Positions 1-9,432 of a stretch of DNA of 64,000 nt are shown piece by piece (the first letter of the stretch is position 1; each line of letters starts with the position of its first letter). The translations under genes were made by a program, and so were the position numbers. This stretch comes from Streptomyces sporangiiformans (lineage in GTDB: Bacteria; Actinomycetota; Actinomycetes; Streptomycetales; Streptomycetaceae). Location of the stretch: assembly GCF_005768555.2 (NCBI RefSeq), contig NZ_VCHX02000163.1, positions 21,120 to 85,119 on the forward strand, given 5' to 3'. The notes under the pieces are model-generated. The model searched no databases and was not told the origin of the DNA. It saw only the letters and a list, made by a program, of their open reading frames with translations.

Positions 1-4
1 GGCG

Positions 5-346
5 TCAGGCGGGCTTCACGCAAGCGTTGGGGACATAGCCCTTGTAGCCACGCCACGTGACGTAGCCCCAGCCGTCCCAGTTGCGCCCGCACTTGTTGTA
101 CTTACCGCCCGTGAGGCCCCTGTGCCAGCAGCCCTTGGTGTTCTTGAGCCACAGAGCCACCGCCGTCGAACTGGCCTTGGGCTTCTTGCGGATCTTCACG
201 TTCCCCAAGTGGGCCGTGATGGTCTCACACGCCGCCGCGGAGCTCTGGACCGACTTGGTGGACACAGGAGCGGCGGAGGCGGACGGCAGCGCTCCGCAGA
301 GCGCCAGGGCAGCCACAGCCGCAGGCAGTACGAGGCGTTTCTTCAT
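5..346 (-). CDS. small secreted SH3-like protein
   Basis: This is a 113-residue exported protein. Residues 1-26 form a Sec signal peptide: basic MKKR, a hydrophobic Ala/Leu core and an ASA-AP type cleavage site. The mature part has four cysteines, enough for two disulfides. A run with GNVKIRKKP followed by GWGYVTWRGYKGYVP resembles the bacterial SH3 domain of small Streptomyces extracellular proteins. A GGGGGAG ribosome site lies 7 bases before the ATG. The gene stands alone at the left edge. Binding to cell-wall or surface ligands is the family expectation; no catalytic motif is visible. Confidence 0.75.
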   Translation of the reverse strand: MKKRLVLPAAVAALALCGALPSASAAPVSTKSVQSSAAACETITAHLGNVKIRKKPKASSTAVALWLKNTKGCWHRGLTGGKYNKCGRNWDGWGYVTWRGYKGYVPNACVKPA

Positions 347-574
347 GTGTGTGCTCCCCCATGGAGTCGATGTACGACCACCGCGCAGGATGAGATGAAA
401 TCAGCCAGGGTCGATCGCGGCAGTCCGAGAGCCTCTATATGTACCGGACGAGATCACGAACACCAAATAGGCGCTCCCCTAAGGGACTTGGCCCGGAATC
501 CGGTCGTCCGGGAGGCCCGTCGACGTATCGGACCATCGGCGCATTCCAGCCAGCAGGACCGCTTCGACTCGCTT

Positions 575-1567
575 CTAGTCGTCCACGGCCGGGGGCCAGG
601 CATTCCCCCAGTCGGCATCCCGCGCCGCCCTGTAGAGCACCCCGTGACGCTTGGTCACCGTTTCACGGCGCAGGCGCTCCTCGGCCTCGCAGAGTTCGAG
701 AAGTACCTGCCCCTTACGGATCTGCGGCCGCCGGACCACACGGGCGGGGGCCGGAGTCACCGGGAAGCGCGCGGCGGCGACATAGCTGAACTTCTCGTCC
801 TCGTACGCCAGTGAGCCGCCCTTGACCTGCCGATGCAGCGAGGAACGGCTGACTCGGGCGGAGAAGTGGCACCAGTCCTCGCCGGGCACGATGGGGCAGG
901 CGGCGCTGTGCGGGCAGGGGGCAGCGACGCGGAAACCGGCGTCGATCAGGCGGTCGCGGGCGGCGATGACACGCGCGTAGCCGTCGGGGGTGCCGGGCTC
1001 GACGACCACGACAGCCTGGGCGGCGGCCGCGGCGGCGTCGACCACGGAGACACGGTCGGCCTCGGCCAGCTCGCCGAGTACGTACGACACCGTCACCAGA
1101 TCAGCGCTCTCAAGCGTGAGCGCTGATCCGATACGAGAGCGGCGCCACTCGGCGGACTTCAACAGCGGGTTCTGCGCGGCGAGTTCACGCCCGAGGGCCA
1201 GCGCGGGCTCCGCCCAGTCGAGTACGGTCACCGCCCGCTCTTCGCCCCAGGTCGCGGCCACCGCCCAGGTCGCCGCCCCCGTCCCACCGCCCACGTCGAC
1301 GTGGCTGCCGGGCGCCCAGTCCGGCACGGCGTCCGCGAAGGCGTCCAGCGCGGAGCACACCGCTTCGAAGGTCGCCGGCATCCGGTACGCGGCATACGCG
1401 GCCACGTCCGCGCGGTCACGGAGGATCGGGGCGTCGGTCGGGGTGGTGCCGCGGTAGTGGGAGATCAGCCGCTCGACGGCCTGGGCGGCCGCCTTCGGCG
1501 GCACCCCGTCCAGCAGCCCCGCCAGGGCCGCCCGCAGGGTCTCGGCTGGGGAAACAGGGGCGTTCAC
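575..1567 (-). CDS. Rsm22-like small ribosomal subunit methyltransferase
   Basis: The protein has 330 residues and a class I SAM-binding fold. The SAM loop DVGGGTGAATW is at about residues 91-101. The C-terminal half has C218, C224 and C233 in the order CPH-x4-CP ... DWCHF. That cysteine set marks the Rsm22/METTL17 family, in which it can hold an iron-sulfur cluster. The family acts in small ribosomal subunit assembly, and many members may not methylate. The annotated start is GTG with no clear ribosome site, so the N-terminus is uncertain. It appears monocistronic; the next gene upstream ends about 100 bases away. Confidence 0.8.
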   Translation of the reverse strand: MNAPVSPAETLRAALAGLLDGVPPKAAAQAVERLISHYRGTTPTDAPILRDRADVAAYAAYRMPATFEAVCSALDAFADAVPDWAPGSHVDVGGGTGAATWAVAATWGEERAVTVLDWAEPALALGRELAAQNPLLKSAEWRRSRIGSALTLESADLVTVSYVLGELAEADRVSVVDAAAAAAQAVVVVEPGTPDGYARVIAARDRLIDAGFRVAAPCPHSAACPIVPGEDWCHFSARVSRSSLHRQVKGGSLAYEDEKFSYVAAARFPVTPAPARVVRRPQIRKGQVLLELCEAEERLRRETVTKRHGVLYRAARDADWGNAWPPAVDD

Positions 1568-1672
1568 GCGAGGAGTCTACGGGCCACCGAACGCCACCAG
1601 AGGCCACCAGACACCTCGGGACTGAGCGTCGATCTCGGCCGAGAGCACCGCTCACACACGGCCCCGGACCGC

Positions 1673-2842
1673 TCACGCACCGCGAACCGCCCGGGACAAT
1701 CGCGTCCCCGCAGCCGCCCGCGGGCCGCTGTCCGGCCCCCGGCGCCGCGGATGCACGGCGTTCGCCAGCAGCACCAGGAACGTGTCCGTCGCCGGGTCGA
1801 GGACCAGCGACGTACCCGTGAAGCCGGCATGGCCCGCCGCACCGTGACCGGCCAGACCTCCCATGAACCACGGCTGGTCGACCATGAAACCGAGGCCGGG
1901 TGGGGCGAGGAGGAGTTCGACGATCTCGGGGCCGAGGATGCGAGCGGTGCCGTAGGAGCCGCCCGCGAGCAGGGTGCGGCAGAAGACGGCCAGGTCACGG
2001 GCGGTGGAGAAGAGTCCGGCGTGGCCCGCGACGCCGCCGAGCGCCCACGCGTTCTCGTCGTGGACCTCGCCCCGCAGCATCCCGCGGTCCGCCTTGGCCC
2101 AGGGTGTGCGCTGGTCCTCCGTGGCGGCCGCGCCCGGCCTCGGTCCGAACCCGGTGGCCGCCATCCCGAGCGGCCGGGTGATCCCGTCCCGTACGAGGAC
2201 GTCGAGCGGCCGCCCGGTGATCCGCTCCAGGATGTGCTGGAGGAGCAGCATGTTGAGGTCCGAGTACCCGTACGCCCCGCCCGGCTCCGTCACGGGCTCC
2301 TCCGCCCGCAGCAGGGCGAGCCGTGCCGCGCCGCTCGGGCAGTCGTACAGCGGGAGTTCGGGCCGCAGCCCGGAGGTGTGGGTGAGCAGCTGCCGTACGG
2401 TGATGCCGTGGTCTGCCGCCGCGGTGAAGTCCGGCAGATACGCCGCCACGCGCGCGTCGATGCCGAGCGTGCCGCGCTCCAGCTGCTGCACGGCGGCGAC
2501 GCTCGTGAAGAGTTTCGTCAGGGACGCCAGGTCGAAGGGCGTGTGCACGCTCATCGGCACCCAGGCCTTGAGCGGCAGTTCCACGCCGCGGTCCGTCTCC
2601 TCGTCGTACGCGGAGTACCGCACCGCCCAGCCCGCCGCCTCCTCGGCGGCGATCACGGGGCCGCGCCCCGCGACCACTACGGTTCCCGCGGCCCAGGGCC
2701 GGTCCCCGTCGGTGAGCTCGTGGACCTCCTGTACGAGATGTGCCAGTTCGTCGGGGTCGAGCCCGGCACGTTCCGGTGTGCCGGGGCGCAGTCTCGGCGC
2801 ACTCAGCTCTCTGCTCCCTTCTCGTCCGCCTGCCTCTGCCAC
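1673..2842 (-). CDS. serine hydrolase (beta-lactamase/DD-peptidase fold)
   Basis: This is a class C-type serine hydrolase of about 389 residues. From the chosen start the SxxK nucleophile motif is S107-L-T-K110. The second motif is a YSD-like stretch near residue 193, and HAGFTG near the C-terminus fits the third (HxG/KTG) position. LTHTSGL is also typical of the family. No signal peptide is seen, which suggests a cytoplasmic esterase or peptidase rather than a resistance enzyme. There is no ATG in a plausible place. GTG at 2842 (or 2851) lies inside the upstream MFS gene and would give a roughly 40-base overlap, consistent with translational coupling. Confidence 0.75.
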   Translation of the reverse strand: MAEAGGREGSRELSAPRLRPGTPERAGLDPDELAHLVQEVHELTDGDRPWAAGTVVVAGRGPVIAAEEAAGWAVRYSAYDEETDRGVELPLKAWVPMSVHTPFDLASLTKLFTSVAAVQQLERGTLGIDARVAAYLPDFTAAADHGITVRQLLTHTSGLRPELPLYDCPSGAARLALLRAEEPVTEPGGAYGYSDLNMLLLQHILERITGRPLDVLVRDGITRPLGMAATGFGPRPGAAATEDQRTPWAKADRGMLRGEVHDENAWALGGVAGHAGLFSTARDLAVFCRTLLAGGSYGTARILGPEIVELLLAPPGLGFMVDQPWFMGGLAGHGAAGHAGFTGTSLVLDPATDTFLVLLANAVHPRRRGPDSGPRAAAGTRLSRAVRGA

Positions 2843-4209
2843 GGACGGCACAGTCCCATGAAGCAGCCGACGGCCACCAGTGCGCACGCCAGTTGGACGA
2901 CGGCCATCGGGACGGCCGTGTGCTCCCCGGCGATACCCACGAGGGGGGAGGCGATCGCGCCGACGAGGAAGGAGGAGGTGCCGAGCAGGGCGGAGGCGCT
3001 TCCCGCGGCGTGCGGGGCGCGGGTGAGGGCGAGGGCGTTGGTGTTGGGCATGCACAGGCTCATCGCGGACATCAGGACGAACAGGCCGGCGGCGATGGGG
3101 ACGAGGCCCACCTCCCCGAAGACGCCGGTGGCCATCAGGAGCAGCGCGGCCGACGCACAGGTGATCACGGCGAGGCCGACGGAGAGCGTCTTGTCGAGGC
3201 TGACCCGGCCGACGAGGATCTTGCCGTTTACCTGGCTGACGGCCACCAGGCCGATCGAGTTGACGCCGAAGAGGATGCCGTACGTCTGCGGGGAGGCGCC
3301 GTAGATCTCCTGGATCACGAACGGCGAGGCGGAGATGTACGCGAAGAGCGCGGCGAAGGCGAAGCCGCCGGTGAGCATGTAGCCGGTGAAGGGGCGGTCC
3401 GAGAGCAGGCCGCGCATGGTGCGCAGGGCCTGGGCCACGCCGCCGCTGTGCCGGCGCTCGGGCGCGAGCGTCTCCGGCAGCAGCCGCCAGACGACGGCGG
3501 TCAGCACGATCCCGACGCCCGTCAGGATGTAGAAGACGCCCCGCCAGTCGGTGACTTGCAGCACCTGCCCGCCGATGAGCGGCGCCACGATCGGCGCGAC
3601 CCCGGCGATCAGCATGAGCGTGGAGAAGAACCGCGCCATGTCCGTACCGTCGTACAGGTCGCGGACGACGGCCCGCGAGATGACGATCCCGGCCGAGCCG
3701 GCGAGCCCCTGGAGCAGCCGGAACGCGATGAGCAGCTCGATGGTGGGCGCGATCGCGCAGACGGCGGTGGCGACGATGTAGACGAGCAGACCGGCGATCA
3801 ACGGTCGTCTTCGCCCCCATTTGTCGCTCATCGGCCCGACGACCAACTGACCGAGCGCCATCCCCGCTAGGCACGCGGTGAGCGTCAACTGCACGGTGGC
3901 GGCGCCCGCGTGCAGCGAGTCGGTGACCTCCGGGAGCGCCGGGAGGTACATGTCCATGGACAGCGGGGGTACCGCGGTGAGCCCGCCGAGGACGAGGGTG
4001 ACGAGCAGCCCCACCGAACGGCGGGTGCCGCCGGGTGGATTCGCGCCCGGCGAAGGGTCCCGTGCGGCCGCGGGAGCCGTCGGCCCCACCACCGCCGCGC
4101 CGCCCGACAGACGTCCCGACAGGCGGCCCGACAGGCGGCCCGATGTATGACCCGATATGTGACCTTCCAGGCCGTCCTGGTCCCGCCTGGTGCTGCCCTG
4201 CTCGGGCAT
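2803..4209 (-). CDS. MFS multidrug exporter, Bcr/CflA type
   Basis: This 468-residue permease of the major facilitator superfamily has about 12 hydrophobic segments after a soluble N-terminal tail. The loop GPMSDKWGRRRP is the MFS motif A, and the opening DMYLPALPE is typical of the Bcr/CflA drug-efflux branch. I chose the ATG at 4209 because AGGGAGGGG sits just upstream; an in-frame ATG at 4239 has no such site. The N-terminal tail carries a short repeat of SGRL units, also visible as repeated DNA. It probably shares a transcript with the downstream serine hydrolase, which overlaps its 3' end. Confidence 0.85.
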   Translation of the reverse strand: MPEQGSTRRDQDGLEGHISGHTSGRLSGRLSGRLSGGAAVVGPTAPAAARDPSPGANPPGGTRRSVGLLVTLVLGGLTAVPPLSMDMYLPALPEVTDSLHAGAATVQLTLTACLAGMALGQLVVGPMSDKWGRRRPLIAGLLVYIVATAVCAIAPTIELLIAFRLLQGLAGSAGIVISRAVVRDLYDGTDMARFFSTLMLIAGVAPIVAPLIGGQVLQVTDWRGVFYILTGVGIVLTAVVWRLLPETLAPERRHSGGVAQALRTMRGLLSDRPFTGYMLTGGFAFAALFAYISASPFVIQEIYGASPQTYGILFGVNSIGLVAVSQVNGKILVGRVSLDKTLSVGLAVITCASAALLLMATGVFGEVGLVPIAAGLFVLMSAMSLCMPNTNALALTRAPHAAGSASALLGTSSFLVGAIASPLVGIAGEHTAVPMAVVQLACALVAVGCFMGLCRPWQRQADEKGAES

Positions 4210-4305
4210 GTGCCCCTCCCTGTCCGTTGAATCCGCCACCTATGCTCTCAGCTCGGACACGGTGGTCGGGCGGATGGACCGCCTGGACAGGGAGCGAGGG
4301 TCGGG

Positions 4306-5412
4306 ATGGCGGAGATGGGGGTGCCCCCTGTCGAGCGGCGCCGAGACGGTGGAAGCGTGCGCTGGGGTGTGCTGGCGACCGGCGGTATCGCGGCGGCGTT
4401 CACGGCGGATCTGGTGGATCTTCCGGACGCCGAGGTCGTCGCGGTGGCCTCGCGGACCGAGGAGTCGGCGAAGAGCTTCGCGGACCGCTTCGGGATACCC
4501 AGGGCGTACGGCGAGTGGGACGCCCTCGCGCGGGACGAGGACGTCGATGTCGTGTACGTCGCGACACCGCACTCGGCGCACCGGGCCGCGGCCGGCCTGT
4601 GCCTGGAGGCGGGGCGCAACGTGCTGTGCGAGAAGGCGTTCACGCTCAACACGCGCGAGGCGAGGGAACTGGTCGCCCTCGCGAAGGAGCGCGACAGCTT
4701 CCTGATGGAGGCCATGTGGATGTACTGCAACCCGCTGATCCGGCGGTTGAAGGATCTGATCGACGACGGGGCGATCGGTGAAGTCCGTTCGGTGCAGGCC
4801 GACTTCGGGCTGTCCGGGCCCTTCCCTCCCACGCACCGGCTGCGCGACCGGGCGCAGGGCGGCGGCGCGCTGCTCGACCTCGGCGTCTATCCGGTGTCGT
4901 TCGCGCAGCTGCTGCTCGGGGAGCCCTCGGAGATCATGGCGCGTGCGGTGCTCTCCGAGGAGAGCGTCGATCTCCAGACGGGAATGCTGCTCTCCTGGGA
5001 GAGCGGCGCTCTTGCTTCGTTGCACTGCTCACTCGTCGGCGGCACCTCCGTCTCCGCCTCGGTCACCGGGTCCGGGGGCCGCATCGACGTTCCGTCCGGC
5101 TTCTTCTACCCCGACCGCTTCGTGCTGCACCGCGACGGCCGCGACGCGGAGGAGTTCGCGGCCGACCCGGCGCACGGCCCGCGCTCCAGCCTCAAGCACG
5201 AGGCCAGTGAGGTCATGCGCTGTCTGCGCGCAGGCGAGACCGAGTCGCCGCTCGTCCCGCTGGACGGCACCCTCGCCGTGATGCGGACGCTCGACGCGGT
5301 ACGGGACCGCATCGGCGTCCGCTATCCCGCGGACGAATACGCGACGGACGAGCACCCGGCAGACGAACACCCGACAGACGAGGCCGGCCGGGCGGACCTC
5401 ACGCCGGCTTGA
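4306..5412 (+). CDS. Gfo/Idh/MocA family NAD(P)-dependent oxidoreductase
   Basis: The 368-residue protein has an N-terminal Rossmann fold (RWGVLATGGIAAAF at about residues 18-31) and the family signature CEKAFTLN, where the Lys aligns with the usual EKP catalytic position. The C-terminal half is the mixed alpha/beta substrate domain. Members oxidise or reduce sugars, inositols and trans-dihydrodiols; the substrate cannot be told here. The last 30 residues are an acidic tail built from imperfect DEHP units, unusual for the family. The 3' end overlaps the convergent phosphatase gene by 14 bases. ATG at 4306 was kept, although GTG at 4357 is possible. Confidence 0.85.
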   Translation: MAEMGVPPVERRRDGGSVRWGVLATGGIAAAFTADLVDLPDAEVVAVASRTEESAKSFADRFGIPRAYGEWDALARDEDVDVVYVATPHSAHRAAAGLCLEAGRNVLCEKAFTLNTREARELVALAKERDSFLMEAMWMYCNPLIRRLKDLIDDGAIGEVRSVQADFGLSGPFPPTHRLRDRAQGGGALLDLGVYPVSFAQLLLGEPSEIMARAVLSEESVDLQTGMLLSWESGALASLHCSLVGGTSVSASVTGSGGRIDVPSGFFYPDRFVLHRDGRDAEEFAADPAHGPRSSLKHEASEVMRCLRAGETESPLVPLDGTLAVMRTLDAVRDRIGVRYPADEYATDEHPADEHPTDEAGRADLTPA

Positions 5413-7108
5413 GCCCCTGCTCCCCCACCTCGGTCACGAAGGACGCGGCCGTGGTGATCGACGCCCCGGGCGTCGTCACCGCGCCCACCGTCTTGAAGTC
5501 CACGTTCGCCGCGCTCTGCCCCAGGGCGACCGTCACATAGCCGCGCTGCCCGTTGTAGTGCTTCATGTGCGGGTTGGCTGCCAGATAGCCCGCCCAGTTG
5601 GCCGGTCGCGCGGCACCGTCCTTGCCGCTGCTGATCGACGTGGTGACGATCTCGGTGCCCATCGTGCGGGAGTTCTGGTCGGCGAAGTCGCGCTTGATGT
5701 CGAAGCCGTACGACACGTGGACATCGCCGGTGAGCACCATCAGGTTCTCCACACCGGCGGCCTCGGCGCCCGCGAGGAGACGCTCACGGGAGGCGGGGTA
5801 GCCGTCCCAGGAGTCCATGCTGAGGGTGGTGTTGCCGGCGGTGGCGTTGTTGCGGCGGGCGAAGACGACCTGCTGCGGGATGACGTTCCACAGCGCGGTC
5901 GACTGCTGCCAGCCGTCGGTCAGCCAGCGCTCCTGGGTGAGTCCGGGCAGCGTCTGCGACTCGGCCTCGGACTCGGGCGTGGGCGTCTTCCAGCCGTCGC
6001 CGTTCGCCTGATCGGTGCGGTACTGCCGGGTGTCGAGGATGTCGAACTGCGCGAGCCGGCCCCAGCGCAGCCGCCGGTAGAGCTGCATGTCGGGACCCTG
6101 GGGCCGCTGGGGGCGGCGCAGCGGCTGGTTCTCCCAGTACGCGCGGTACGCGGCGGCGCGGCGCAGCAGGAACTCCTCCGGCGGCACGTCGTTCTCGGGA
6201 ATGTCGTCCGCGTAGTTGTTCTCGGTCTCGTGGTCGTCCCAGGTGACGACGAAGGGGTGCGCGGCGTGCGCGGCCCGCAGATCGGGGTCGGACTTGTAGA
6301 GGGCGTACCGCAGGCGGTACTCCTCCAGGGTCACGGTCTCGCGGTTGAACAGGTCGGGCAGCGTGCGGTCGGTGTAGTTGCGGGCGCCGCCGACGGAGTT
6401 GACCGCGTACTCGTAGAGGTAGTCGCCGAGGTGGAAGACCACGTCGACGTCGTCCTCGGCGAGATGGCCGTACGCGGTGAAATACCCGTCGTGGTAGGCC
6501 TGGCAGGAGACCGCGGCCAGCGTCAGGTCGGCGACGCCGGCGGCGGTCGCGGGCGCGGTGCGGGTGCGGCCGGTCTCGCTGATCCAACTGCCCGTGCGGA
6601 AGCGGTAGTAGTAGACGCGGTCGGGGGCGAGGTCGCCCACCTCGACGTGCACGGTGTGGTGGAACTCGGGGTGCGCGTCGGTGGCGCCTCGTCTGGCGAT
6701 CCGGCGGAACTTGGCGTCGTGGGCCAGTTCCCACTGGACGGTGACGCGTTGCTGGGGCAGGCCGGAGTCGGCCTGGAACGGGGCGGGCGCGAGGCGCGTC
6801 CACAGCAGCACTGAGCCGGGCAGCGGGTCGCCGGAACCGACGCCGAGGGTGAAGGGGTTTTCGGTGATCTTCGCCGCGTCGAGTTCGGCGGCGGCGGCCA
6901 CGCCCGCGGTCGGCAGGTTGGTGGCGAAGGCGAGGGCGGCGGCCGCGCCGGTGACCGTGAAGAAGCGGCGGCGACCGAGGTGACGGGCGGCGGCGCGGAG
7001 TTCGGGGGCGTGGCGCGAAGGGGTGTACTGCGACGGGATGAGTCGCGAAGGCGCGGCTTGCGAAGGGGCGTGCTGCGGCGACGGTGTCGGATGAGCTGCG
7101 GGTGTCAT
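5399..7108 (-). CDS. phoD: PhoD-family alkaline phosphatase/phosphodiesterase, secreted by Tat
   Basis: The protein has 569 residues from the ATG at 7108, which has GGGGAGGG just upstream; an in-frame ATG at 7180 lacks one. The N-terminus has the twin-arginine motif RRRFFTV followed by a hydrophobic stretch, so it is exported folded. Metal-site motifs of PhoD are present: HLGDYLYEY, WDDHETENN and LTGDVHVSYG. PhoD enzymes use iron and calcium and release phosphate from mono- and diesters outside the cell. No clear PHO box (GTTCACC repeats) was recognised upstream. The gene is divergent from the SDR gene at 7242. Confidence 0.88.
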   Translation of the reverse strand: MTPAAHPTPSPQHAPSQAAPSRLIPSQYTPSRHAPELRAAARHLGRRRFFTVTGAAAALAFATNLPTAGVAAAAELDAAKITENPFTLGVGSGDPLPGSVLLWTRLAPAPFQADSGLPQQRVTVQWELAHDAKFRRIARRGATDAHPEFHHTVHVEVGDLAPDRVYYYRFRTGSWISETGRTRTAPATAAGVADLTLAAVSCQAYHDGYFTAYGHLAEDDVDVVFHLGDYLYEYAVNSVGGARNYTDRTLPDLFNRETVTLEEYRLRYALYKSDPDLRAAHAAHPFVVTWDDHETENNYADDIPENDVPPEEFLLRRAAAYRAYWENQPLRRPQRPQGPDMQLYRRLRWGRLAQFDILDTRQYRTDQANGDGWKTPTPESEAESQTLPGLTQERWLTDGWQQSTALWNVIPQQVVFARRNNATAGNTTLSMDSWDGYPASRERLLAGAEAAGVENLMVLTGDVHVSYGFDIKRDFADQNSRTMGTEIVTTSISSGKDGAARPANWAGYLAANPHMKHYNGQRGYVTVALGQSAANVDFKTVGAVTTPGASITTAASFVTEVGEQGLKPA

Positions 7109-7241
7109 CTGGCCCTCCCCTGGCGGTTGTTGTATATGGCATTGGAGTGCCAGGCGTCGACGGCAGCCCGTCGTGTACACAACAGCAAGATGTCGGATGG
7201 ATGAGTTCCGCGTGGCAGGCCCTCACGTACGCTGCGAGGCC

Positions 7242-8000
7242 ATGAACGACAAGGAAACGAAGATCGCGGTGGTCACCGGGGCGGGGTCCGGCATCGGCCG
7301 CGCCGTGGCCGTGGAACTCCTGCGCGGCGGCTGGTCCGTGGCGCTCGCGGGCCGGCGCGCGGAACGGCTGGAGGAGACGGCGGCCCTGGCGGACGAGGGG
7401 GCCTCCCTCTGCGTACGCGCCGACGTCTCAGACCCCGATGACGTGGCCGGACTCTTCGCCGCCGTGCGCGAGCGCTTCGGCCGACTCGATCTGCTCTTCA
7501 ACAACGCGGGTACGTTCGGGCCGGGCGGCGTCCCGTTCGAGGAGCTGCCCTACGACGCCTGGCGCCATGTGGTCGGCACGAACCTCGACGGCGCGTTCCT
7601 GTGCGCGCAGGCGGCGTTCCGGCAGATGAAGGAGCAGGATCCGCAGGGCGGCCGGATCATCAACAACGGCTCGATCTCGGCCCATACGCCCCGCCCGAGG
7701 TCGGCCGCGTACACGGCGACCAAGCACGCGCTGACGGGCCTCACCAAGTCACTGTCCCTCGACGGCCGCCCCTACCGGATCGCCTGCGGTCAGATCGACA
7801 TCGGCAACGCGGCGACCGATATGACCGAGCGCATGGGGACGGGAGCCCTGCAAGCGAACGGCGAGGTGGTTCCGGAACCCGTGATGGACGTCGCCGACGT
7901 GGCCCGTACCGTGCGGCACATGGCGGAACTCCCGCTGGAGGCGAACGTGCAGTTCGCGACGGTGCTCGCGACCACGATGCCGTTCATCGGCCGGGGTTGA
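7242..8000 (+). CDS. short-chain dehydrogenase/reductase (SDR)
   Basis: This is a 252-residue classical SDR. The cofactor loop TGAGSGIG is at residues 12-19, NNAG at 87-90, and the active site is S144/S146 with Y157-x3-K161. An Arg at position 38-39 after the second strand suggests NADP(H) preference. I chose the ATG at 7242 because it places the Rossmann strand at the usual distance; an upstream in-frame ATG at 7173 would overlap the divergent promoter. The substrate is unknown. It converges with the aldo/keto reductase gene across a long hairpin at 8138-8214. Confidence 0.88.
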   Translation: MNDKETKIAVVTGAGSGIGRAVAVELLRGGWSVALAGRRAERLEETAALADEGASLCVRADVSDPDDVAGLFAAVRERFGRLDLLFNNAGTFGPGGVPFEELPYDAWRHVVGTNLDGAFLCAQAAFRQMKEQDPQGGRIINNGSISAHTPRPRSAAYTATKHALTGLTKSLSLDGRPYRIACGQIDIGNAATDMTERMGTGALQANGEVVPEPVMDVADVARTVRHMAELPLEANVQFATVLATTMPFIGRG

Positions 8001-8137
8001 CCTCCGTCAACCTGCACAAGCGGATCGTCTGCTTCCGCTCCATTCCGGCCGGTGGGGCGCATATGCTCGACCTCTCTCCACGAGAACTTCACACTTGGAG
8101 CACAGCGCTTCCTTGGCCACACTCGAGGGGGGAAGGC

Positions 8138-8214
8138 GGCAGCCGTTCCGGGCCGTACGGGTGGGAGGGAACCCGCGTGGGACCGCGGGATGACCCGGGC
8201 CCGGAACGGCTGCC
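8138..8214. terminator. long inverted repeat between convergent genes
   Basis: Two perfect 17-base arms (8138-8154 and 8198-8214; GGCAGCCGTTCCGGGCC and its complement) are separated by 43 bases that are GC-rich and can pair further. It lies between the convergent SDR and aldo/keto reductase stops, so a bidirectional terminator is the simplest reading. There is no T-tract, as is common in streptomycetes. A roughly 100-base segment before it (8001-8130) contains no gene I can support. Confidence 0.6.
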
Positions 8215-8235
8215 CCACAACGAGGGACGGGCGGA

Positions 8236-9228
8236 TCAGCGCCCCAGGATGTCCTCGATCTCGTTCAACTGCCCAGCGGTGAGCGGACCTTGGATGAGCG
8301 CCCCGGCGTTCTCCTCCGCCTGGGCGACCGAGCGGAAGCCCGGGATGGGGATCGTGCGCGGGCTGCGGGCCCACAGCCAGGCGAGGGCACCCTGGGTGAG
8401 CGTGCGGCCCTCGCTGGTGAGGACGGAGCGCAAGTCCTCGACGCGCCCCAGCCACTCGGGGTCGGCGCCCTCACCCCGTGAGAACCCCGGCAGCCAGGCG
8501 GGCGGGGCGTTGCGGATGTCCCCGGCCTCCAGCGGCTGACCGGCGGCGCGCCTGCCGGTCAGCAGCCCCATCGCGAGCGGGCTGCGGTTGATGCTCGCGA
8601 GTCCCGACTCCTCGCAGAGCGCGAGCATTTCGGGTGCGCCCTGGAGCACGTTGAGGCGGTGCTGTACGGCCGTACAGTGCGGCCCCTGCGCGAAGACGGC
8701 GGCCCGCTCCGGGTCGTCGGTGCTCCAGGCGTACGCGCGGATGAGTCCCTCGCGCACGAACTCCTCGCAGGAGTCGCGCAGTCGGGCGGCACGCTCCACG
8801 TCGGCGTCGGAGATGTGCAGCTGGTAGAGGTCGACGTAGTCGGTGCCGAGGCGTTTCAGCGATGCGGTCAGCGCCCGGCGGGCATGCGCGGGCGTGTCGT
8901 CCTGGCCCACCCGCGTGCGGGTCGCCTCGTCGAAGACGTTGCCCCACTTCGTGGCGACGACGACGTCCGTACGCCGCTTGCCGAGAGCTCGGCCGAGCAG
9001 GCGCTCGCTGTGCCCCGTGCCGTAGACGTCCGCCGTGTCGAAGAAGGTCACACCGAGGTCGAGCGCGCGCTGGATCGCCCGTACGGACTCCTCGTCGTCG
9101 ACCTTGCCCCAGCCCAGGGGCTGCCCGTCGTCGGACTGCCACTCACCCCCGATGGCCCAGCAGCCGAAACCCAGAGCGCTGATCTCGATGCGGCTGCGGC
9201 CCAGTGTCCTGTGCTCGAAGTTCTCCAT
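8236..9228 (-). CDS. aldo/keto reductase
   Basis: This 330-residue AKR has the catalytic tetrad in order: D64, Y69 (FFDTADVYG), K94 (VATKWGN) and H138 (YQLHISD). The (beta/alpha)8 barrel is complete and the C-terminal part has a normal AKR cofactor region. The ATG at 9228 was chosen because the motif GxSxLxVSxLGFG-like start (RTLGRSRIEISALGFG) follows directly; the longer open frame upstream is not protein-like. Such enzymes reduce aldehydes and ketones with NADPH; the substrate is unknown. It is divergent from the DoxX gene with about 200 bases between starts. Confidence 0.88.
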   Translation of the reverse strand: MENFEHRTLGRSRIEISALGFGCWAIGGEWQSDDGQPLGWGKVDDEESVRAIQRALDLGVTFFDTADVYGTGHSERLLGRALGKRRTDVVVATKWGNVFDEATRTRVGQDDTPAHARRALTASLKRLGTDYVDLYQLHISDADVERAARLRDSCEEFVREGLIRAYAWSTDDPERAAVFAQGPHCTAVQHRLNVLQGAPEMLALCEESGLASINRSPLAMGLLTGRRAAGQPLEAGDIRNAPPAWLPGFSRGEGADPEWLGRVEDLRSVLTSEGRTLTQGALAWLWARSPRTIPIPGFRSVAQAEENAGALIQGPLTAGQLNEIEDILGR

Positions 9229-9432
9229 GCCGGTGGAGGCTATGAGCTGGAGCGCACACGAAGGCAAGAGCGGGCACGGAAACAGTTGAGCTCCCCTCGC
9301 CACTCGAACGGCGGCGGGCAGAGGCTCGGGCGACTGTTCGGTGCGACCGTGGGCACACGGGGACGTACGAGATGTGTGCGAGTGCGTGCGATGTGTGCGA
9401 CGTACAGGACCGTTCGAGGAGTGACGAGAACC

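Noticed and set aside
1301..3304. 667-codon plus-strand open frame
   Set aside because: It is the reverse shadow of the serine hydrolase, which has clear SxxK and HxG motifs. The plus frame is an Arg/Gly-rich product of GC-rich antisense codons.
5399..7240. PHO box upstream of phoD
   Set aside because: No tandem GTTCACC-like repeats could be found in the upstream region.
8001..8235. Short gene starting at TTG 8113
   Set aside because: Only about 26 codons, ending inside the long hairpin; no ribosome site.
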